From the NCBI GenBank assembly GCA_964448645.1, contig CAYUZY010000069.1, forward strand, positions 1 to 10,407: a stretch of 10,407 bases of DNA, read 5' to 3'. Numbering within the stretch: position 1 is the stretch's first letter; each line of letters starts with the position of its first letter. Both the position numbers and the translations under genes were made by a program. The notes under the pieces are model-generated. The model had not been told where the DNA came from and ran no database searches. It saw only the letters and a list, made by a program, of their open reading frames with translations. Shown here one piece after another: positions 5,124 through 10,407 of this stretch. The DNA comes from GCA-2719315 sp964448645. GTDB lineage: Bacteria > Bacteroidota > Bacteroidia > Flavobacteriales > Flavobacteriaceae.

Positions 5124-6574
5124 GATAAAATATTTTTTACTACATGCCCATGCACATCTGTTAATCTATATCTTCTTCCTTGGTGTTTAAATGTAAGCCT
5201 TTCATGATCAATTCCTAATAAGTGCATAATTGTTGCTTGAAAATCATGGACATGAACAGGATCCTCAGTTAAATTATAACCAAACTCATCAGTAGCACCA
5301 AATGTTATGCCTTTTTTAACTCCAGCGCCAGCCATAAATATTGTAAAACATCTAGGGTGATGATCTCTTCCATACCCAGGACTATCAATCGACCCTTGAG
5401 TATAGCTTGTTCTTCCAAATTCACCTCCCCAAATCACTAATGTGTCTTCTAAAAGACCTCTTTGTTTTAAATCTTTAATTAAGGCAGCTGAGGCTTGATC
5501 AGTTTCTTTACATTGAATTTTAATATCTTTATTAAGATTTCCGTGGTGATCCCAACCTTGATGATAGAGTTGAATAAATTTAACATCCTTTTCAACTAAC
5601 TTTCTGGCTAAGAGGCAATTTGCTGCAAACGTGCCAGGGTTTTTACTGTCTTCTCCATACATATCAAAAATGTAATCGGGCTCCTTTGAAACATCCATTA
5701 CTTCTGGCACAGATGTTTGCATTCTATATGCCATCTCATATTGTGACATTCTAGATAAAATTTCAGGATCTCCTATGTCATTATAATTTTCATTTTCAAG
5801 TTTTTTTAAATAATCAAGCTGCTCTTTTCTTAAATCACCAGTTACGCCGGGAGGATTTTCTAGATATAGAACAGCATCTTTTCCAGATCTAAACTGAACA
5901 CCTTGGTATTTCGAAGGGAGAAATCCATTTCCCCATGATCTTGCATAAAGAGGTTGCCCACTTTTGTTCTTTGTAACTAAAACAACAAATTCAGGAAGAT
6001 TTTTATTATCTGACCCTAATCCATAGCTAACCCAAGAACCCATTGAGGGTCTTCCTGGTAAATTTGATCCCGTTTGAAGAAAGGTTACTGCAGGATCATG
6101 ATTTATCTCCTCAGTATACATTGATTTAATAAAACACAATTCATCAACTATTTTTGATGTATGTGGCATAAGGTCACTCATCCATGTGCCACTTTCTCCA
6201 TGTTGTTTGAAGTTAAATATTGACGAAACTAAAGGAAAACTTGCTTGCCCCGCAGTCATTCCAGTTAGCCTTTGTTCTCCTCTAACGCTATCGGGGATTT
6301 CTTTACCATGCATTTTTTTTAATAAAGGTTTATAATCAAACATGTCAAGGTGAGAAGGCGCTCCGCTTTGAAATAGATATATAATCCTTTTTGCTTTAGC
6401 AGGAAAATGAGGAAGTTTTAAATTTGCTCTTAAATTATTATCATTGATATTCCCTAGAACAGGAGTAGGGTTAATAAGAGATCCAAGAGTAAGAGCTCCA
6501 AGGCCTAGAGAAGTTTTTGTAAGAAAATCTCTTCTTGTATATTTTTCGTTATGATGATGATCGTTACAATTCAT
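5120..6574 (-). CDS. Tat-exported DUF1501 family protein
   Basis: This 484-residue DUF1501 protein belongs to the alkaline phosphatase/sulfatase-like superfamily. The N-terminus carries a twin-arginine motif RRDFLTK (14-20) and a hydrophobic TSLGLGALTLGSLI stretch, preceded by a His-rich DHHHNE segment (5-10). Family landmarks are YLFQSGAPSHLDMFDYKP (66-83), the INHD segment (157-160), GRPSMGSWVSYGLG (174-187), HQGWDHHGN (338-346), GGEFGRT (383-389), GRDHHP (402-407) and HVHDFQATIMHLLGI (441-455). The His/Asp clusters lie where metal ligands sit in alkaline phosphatase-like enzymes, so a metal-dependent hydrolase fold is probable, but no substrate is established for DUF1501 proteins. The length is complete for the family. 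It follows the DUF1553 gene by 9 bases and overlaps the NHL gene by 4; DUF1501 and DUF1553 partners are commonly adjacent. Confidence 0.93.
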   Translation of the reverse strand: MNCNDHHHNEKYTRRDFLTKTSLGLGALTLGSLINPTPVLGNINDNNLRANLKLPHFPAKAKRIIYLFQSGAPSHLDMFDYKPLLKKMHGKEIPDSVRGEQRLTGMTAGQASFPLVSSIFNFKQHGESGTWMSDLMPHTSKIVDELCFIKSMYTEEINHDPAVTFLQTGSNLPGRPSMGSWVSYGLGSDNKNLPEFVVLVTKNKSGQPLYARSWGNGFLPSKYQGVQFRSGKDAVLYLENPPGVTGDLRKEQLDYLKKLENENYNDIGDPEILSRMSQYEMAYRMQTSVPEVMDVSKEPDYIFDMYGEDSKNPGTFAANCLLARKLVEKDVKFIQLYHQGWDHHGNLNKDIKIQCKETDQASAALIKDLKQRGLLEDTLVIWGGEFGRTSYTQGSIDSPGYGRDHHPRCFTIFMAGAGVKKGITFGATDEFGYNLTEDPVHVHDFQATIMHLLGIDHERLTFKHQGRRYRLTDVHGHVVKNILS

Positions 6575-6583
6575 ATTATAAAT

Positions 6584-9500
6584 TTACCTTTTCATATAAG
6601 CTTCATCATGGTTTAACATCGTATTAGCTACCATTGACATAGCTGCTGTTTTATATCTATTTAAACTTCTATCTCTAGGTTTTTCTCCACTTTTAAAAAT
6701 CTCATATGCAAGTTTAGGATTTTTTTTGAACTTATCAAGTTGTTGAAAATAAAGTTCTTTAAGTAAAGTCAATTCTTTTTCTTTAGGATTTCTTGATGTG
6801 CAAAGTTTAAATCCATAAGATATAGATTCATCAATTGAATCTGGAGCTTCTTTTTGCATCCTTTCAGCTAGAATTCTGGAAGCTTCAAAAAATTGAGGAT
6901 CATTTAAAAGTACAAGTGCTTGTAAGGGTGTGTTAGTAATTTCTCTTTTTATTGTGCATACCTCTCTATTTGGAGCATCAAAAACAGACATTGATGGAGG
7001 AGGAGATGTCCTTCTTATAAATGTATACATACTTCTTCTGTAGAGACTATCACCTAATGATTCTTTATAGTTCATTAGCTTTATAGAAAAATTTGATTTT
7101 TCTCTCCATAAACCTTTGGGTTGGTAGGGTCTGACACTTTCACCTCCCACATTTTTAACTATTAAACCACTTGCAGCAAGTGCATTGTCTCTAATCATTT
7201 CAGCAGGTAATCTGTAACTATTACTTCTAGAAAGAAAAATGTTATCTGGATCAATTTCAGTATATTTTTCATTTGGTGTTGAACTTTGCATATAAGTATG
7301 AGAGTTTACCATTAATCTTATAAGGTTTTTAATATCCCAGTTATTCTCAACAAGATAATTTGATAAAAAGTCAAGTAATTCAGGGTGTGAAGGTAATGAC
7401 CCTTGAACACCAAAATCTCCAGGTGTATTAACAATTCCTCTACCAAAAATCATTTGCCAATATCTATTGACAGTAACTCTAGAAGTTAGCGGATTTTTTT
7501 TGTCAAACAACCATTTTGAAAGCCCAATACGATTTTTAGGTAAATCTTCAGACATTTTTGGTAGTTTTGATGGAACGTCTGTACTAACTTCATAACTTGG
7601 CATAGAGTATAAACCTCTATCATAAGCAAAAGTTTTTCTTTTTTTATCCATATCTTCCATTATCATTAATTCAATTACATCAGAAATTTCATTAAGTCGA
7701 TTTTGCTTTAAATTTTGAATTTGATTTTTCAATTGGGTTATTTTATAATCACTATTTATGAGATGATTTTTTATCTGAGAATCATTTAAGTTCAATTTTT
7801 GTTTAACGTTGTATTGATTATAAATATGACCAATTTCATAGTTAGTTAAGGCTTTATTATAAACAACTATATCATCAATTAACCCTTTAAATATTTTGTT
7901 ATCTCCACTAGATCCATCATTTGAAATGCCTATTTTAAGCTCTCTTTTTTCTAATTTTATACCGCTACTTGATACAGGTTTTATGGTTTTATACAAATGA
8001 TCTATTAATACTTCATTTTTAATTTTTAAGCCATTTACAAATAAATTTGCTCCATTTGCTTTTCCTAAACCATCATATGAAAAAGATAAATGAGTCCAAT
8101 TATTTTTTAAAATAGAGTCTTTTGATTTTATATGAATTAAATTTCCAGGAAGAGCACTAACTAATCTTAAATTAATAAAATTTTGATCATCTAAATAAAG
8201 ATCCCATCCTCTCCAAAAATTGTTTTTACCTCCAGTGGTACCCATTATTGTTTGACCAAAACCTTTTTTTCTTTTTTCAGTATTAACCCAAACAGTGGCT
8301 GAAAAAGGATCTGTCCATTCAAAATTAGGAACAGCTTCTAGGAGAATTGCATCAGTTCCAGTTCCTAATCTAAAGGCATTTCCATCAATACCTTTTTCTA
8401 TTTTAGGGGCAACATTACATAAAATATTATAATCATCATCTATTATAAAATTTGAACTTCTATCAAAAGTCCCTTGTACAATTGTAAAAGAAGCAAGCTG
8501 CTTTTTAAAAGGTTTAATATTTTCAAGTCTAGCTTTTTGAATTATTGATCTTTTAATTGATCTAGAAACTTTTGATTCAGAAAGTGAATTGCTATAATTA
8601 TAAAACTCTGCAAGTTCTTCTTTTGTGAGTTTTAGCTTAGTCTTCTTTTGATCAATTTTCTTGTCTAAAGCTAATATCTTTTTTTCTTGAGAGATGTTTG
8701 GCAGGAGCATTAAGGGGCCATAATCACCATCATCACCTGTCATTCCTAATTCTCTAATTTGATTAAAAAAACCAGATAGTTGATAATAATCTTTCTGTGA
8801 AATAGGATCAAATTTGTGATCATGACATTTTGCACACATCATTGTAAGGCCAAGAAAAGCTGTTCCAACTGTTTCTGTTCTATCAAAAACATAATTTAAT
8901 CTCCATTCTTCATCAATTACACCTCCTTCAGCAGTCATAGGAGAATTCCTGCTGAATGCAGTAGCTATTCTATCCTCTCTTGTTGCATTTTCTCTTAAAT
9001 CTCCACTTAATTGAACTGAAACAAACTCATCATAAGGCATATTATTTTTAAAAGCTTTAATTACCCAATCCCTCCACGGCCACATTATTCTTAAGCCATC
9101 CGCATGTAATCCATGGGAATCTGCATATCTTGATAGATCAAGCCAATCCATTGTTAATCTCTCTGCATTTTCTTCACTATTTAAAAGTTTATCTACAATT
9201 TTTGAATAAGCATTAGGATCGTTATTGGAAACAAAAGCATCTATTTCTTCAATTGATGGAGGAAGGCCTGTAAGGTCAAAATAAACTCTTCTAATAAGTT
9301 TTTCTTTAGTTGCTAATTCTGAAAAACTTAAATCTTTTCTAATTAGTTTATCATAAATAAAATTATCAATTGGATTTTTTATTTTTTTATTTTTCTTTTC
9401 AAAAATTGGCAATGGTGGATTTTTTACTGGGATAAAAGACCAATGTTCTTTCCAAATGGCACCTTGTTCAATCCATTTTAAAATAATTGCTTTTTCTTTA

Positions 9501-9856
9501 TTTGACAAAGAAAGTTTAGATTCTGGAGTTGGCATCATTTCATCTGGATCAGAAGATAAAATTCTGTGAGCAACTTCACTTCCATAAGTACTTCCTGCTG
9601 AAAAAGCTTGATTGCCACTTTGTAATTTAGAAAATGCAATTTCTTCTATATCGAGTCTAAGCCCAGCTTTTCTTGTTTTTTCATCAGGTCCATGACATTG
9701 ATAACATCTGTCAGATAAAATAGGTTTAACATCATAATTATAATCGATACTTTCTAGCAAACTTGAATATTCAACTTCAACCTCACTAGGTAAATTAATG
9801 GAGCAGGATATTATAAAAAAGGGTACAAATAAGAAAAATAAAAAATTTAATTTCAT
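6584..9856 (-). CDS. Large PSCyt1-DUF1549-LamG-DUF1553 lipoprotein (PSD1 type)
   Basis: I place the start at 9856, giving 1090 residues and a clean lipoprotein signal (MKLNFLFFLF...FFIISC, Cys18). The frame also offers an ATG at 9895, but its 13 extra residues add nothing to the signal. In numbering from 9856: a haem c domain at about 35-135 with CYQCH (51-55) and a likely distal Met in EMMPTP (about 106-111); DUF1549 at about 160-370 with LTGLPP, WLDLSRYADS and a second haem-type site CAKCH (341-345) in CAKCHDHKFDP; short coiled coils at about 390-420 and 682-722; a LamG/concanavalin-like domain at about 485-680 (FVNG, DDIVVYNKAL); and DUF1553 at about 773-1040 (SRVTVNRYWQMIFGRG, FDAPNRE, NTPLQALVLLNDPQF). 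Two haem sites and a lectin-like domain suggest a surface redox protein that may contact a polysaccharide. Catalytic role is unknown for the family. Confidence 0.93.
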   Translation of the reverse strand: MKLNFLFFLFVPFFIISCSINLPSEVEVEYSSLLESIDYNYDVKPILSDRCYQCHGPDEKTRKAGLRLDIEEIAFSKLQSGNQAFSAGSTYGSEVAHRILSSDPDEMMPTPESKLSLSNKEKAIILKWIEQGAIWKEHWSFIPVKNPPLPIFEKKNKKIKNPIDNFIYDKLIRKDLSFSELATKEKLIRRVYFDLTGLPPSIEEIDAFVSNNDPNAYSKIVDKLLNSEENAERLTMDWLDLSRYADSHGLHADGLRIMWPWRDWVIKAFKNNMPYDEFVSVQLSGDLRENATREDRIATAFSRNSPMTAEGGVIDEEWRLNYVFDRTETVGTAFLGLTMMCAKCHDHKFDPISQKDYYQLSGFFNQIRELGMTGDDGDYGPLMLLPNISQEKKILALDKKIDQKKTKLKLTKEELAEFYNYSNSLSESKVSRSIKRSIIQKARLENIKPFKKQLASFTIVQGTFDRSSNFIIDDDYNILCNVAPKIEKGIDGNAFRLGTGTDAILLEAVPNFEWTDPFSATVWVNTEKRKKGFGQTIMGTTGGKNNFWRGWDLYLDDQNFINLRLVSALPGNLIHIKSKDSILKNNWTHLSFSYDGLGKANGANLFVNGLKIKNEVLIDHLYKTIKPVSSSGIKLEKRELKIGISNDGSSGDNKIFKGLIDDIVVYNKALTNYEIGHIYNQYNVKQKLNLNDSQIKNHLINSDYKITQLKNQIQNLKQNRLNEISDVIELMIMEDMDKKRKTFAYDRGLYSMPSYEVSTDVPSKLPKMSEDLPKNRIGLSKWLFDKKNPLTSRVTVNRYWQMIFGRGIVNTPGDFGVQGSLPSHPELLDFLSNYLVENNWDIKNLIRLMVNSHTYMQSSTPNEKYTEIDPDNIFLSRSNSYRLPAEMIRDNALAASGLIVKNVGGESVRPYQPKGLWREKSNFSIKLMNYKESLGDSLYRRSMYTFIRRTSPPPSMSVFDAPNREVCTIKREITNTPLQALVLLNDPQFFEASRILAERMQKEAPDSIDESISYGFKLCTSRNPKEKELTLLKELYFQQLDKFKKNPKLAYEIFKSGEKPRDRSLNRYKTAAMSMVANTMLNHDEAYMKR

Positions 9857-9937
9857 TAATGCTTTTATATTTATAAAAATAACAATTTTGCACAATAAAT
9901 ATAAAATTGATCTCTTATTTCAATTTTTTGACAAGAA

Positions 9938-10407
9938 TTATTGATAAATTCTCACATAGTCTATTTCCATAATTTCTTCAGAAAAATTAGAAGGAACATC
10001 TCCTCCAAGATTTCCGCCAATAGCAATGTTTAAAAGCAGATAGTGATCGTTGTCATAAGGGTTATTGGATGTGTTTGGCATACTAAAGAAAGTATTGTCA
10101 TCTAAAAGAATAGAAATTTTAGCACTGTCCCAAATTAATGAATAGGTGTGAAATTCATCATATGAATTTTCAATATCTGTTTTATCTCCTAGATTTTGAT
10201 AATTTCCAGAATTATCCGCCCAATGAAAATGACCTCCAATACTATTTTTATCCCATCCAGTTAGTTCCATAATATCAATTTCTCCACAAGCGGGCCAACC
10301 AACATTTCCAAATTGGTTTCCAAAATAATTTCCTATTTCATTAATATTTGCTCCAAGTGTCCATATAGCAGGCCATGTTCCAGCTCCTTTTGGAAGTTTA
10401 GCTCTTA
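9938..10407 (-). CDS. GH16 family beta-glucanase (laminarinase-like), 5'-truncated by window edge
   Basis: The frame is open to the window edge; the first ATG inside it (10270) lies within the active-site motif and is not the true start. The visible 155 residues cover the C-terminal half of a GH16 jelly-roll. They include WPAIWTLG, the catalytic signature GEIDIME (E-x-D-x-x-E: nucleophile Glu, helper Asp and acid/base Glu all present, about nt 10265-10285), the HTYSLIWD strand, then YLLLNIAIGGN and the ending IDYVRIYQ followed by TAA. GH16 enzymes with this motif and GGN end cut beta-1,3- or mixed beta-1,3/1,4-glucans such as algal laminarin. No C-terminal carbohydrate-binding or secretion-sorting domain follows the catalytic domain. 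It lies 81 bases upstream of the DUF1553 gene's chosen start on the same strand; no clear terminator or promoter separates them, so co-transcription is possible. Substrate is inference. Confidence 0.93.
   Translation of the reverse strand, partial: RAKLPKGAGTWPAIWTLGANINEIGNYFGNQFGNVGWPACGEIDIMELTGWDKNSIGGHFHWADNSGNYQNLGDKTDIENSYDEFHTYSLIWDSAKISILLDDNTFFSMPNTSNNPYDNDHYLLLNIAIGGNLGGDVPSNFSEEIMEIDYVRIYQ

Noticed and set aside
9857..9895. Upstream ATG at 9895 as the start of the PSD1-type protein
   Set aside because: It would put 13 residues before a signal peptide that begins ideally at the ATG at 9856 (MKLN, hydrophobic core, lipobox Cys18).
10268..10270. ATG at 10270 as the start of a 110-residue protein
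   Set aside because: It is the Met of the GH16 active-site motif GEIDIME. The same frame continues to the window edge with typical GH16 sequence (WPAIW).
1..10407. CRISPR array, insertion sequence, transposase, integrase or phage genes
   Set aside because: No regularly spaced repeats, no transposase or integrase motifs and no terminal inverted repeats with target duplications were seen. The tRNA genes show no duplicated 3' ends that would mark an att site.

Overview
The window looks like a piece of an AT-rich Bacteroidota chromosome, probably a marine flavobacterial or related lineage. Four things point there. Gene starts lack Shine-Dalgarno sites. Promoter elements match the Bacteroidota consensus TTG / TAnnTTTG. 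The tRNAs have no encoded CCA. A laminarinase-type GH16 enzyme lies beside a large secreted-protein operon. This lineage call is inference from sequence character; no database search was possible.

Left part (1-2070), plus strand: the 3' two thirds or so of mutS, then a tRNA-Gly(GCC)-tRNA-Leu(TAA) unit with a good TTG-N23-TACATTTG promoter and a strong intrinsic terminator. Next come a comparatively GC-rich leader that can fold, a 47-codon basic small ORF of unknown function, and a second terminator that repeats the first at 34 of 35 bases.

Middle (2070-2670): a minus-strand gene for a small lipoprotein with a six-cysteine Kazal-like domain, an AT-rich intergenic stretch with a perfect 14-bp palindrome, and a plus-strand 30-codon ORF in which 11 residues are cysteine (CxC/CxxC pattern). 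The last is a metallothionein-like micropeptide that is easily missed by gene callers.

Right part (2685-10407), all minus strand and read right to left: the 3' end of a GH16 glucanase gene (runs off the window), then a four-gene cluster. It encodes (i) a very large lipoprotein with a PSCyt1-type haem domain, DUF1549, an internal LamG-like domain and DUF1553; (ii) a Tat-exported DUF1501 protein; (iii) a Tat-exported NHL beta-propeller; (iv) an inner-membrane DUF2231-cytochrome c-LRR fusion. The last four are separated by 9 nt, a 4-nt ATGA overlap and 9 nt, so they are almost certainly one transcript. Such DUF1501/DUF1553 modules are abundant in Planctomycetes, Verrucomicrobia and some Bacteroidota, and their biochemical role is unresolved. 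Here three CxxCH sites across two proteins suggest an exported redox system linking the membrane to the cell surface, possibly tied to glycan use through the neighbouring GH16.
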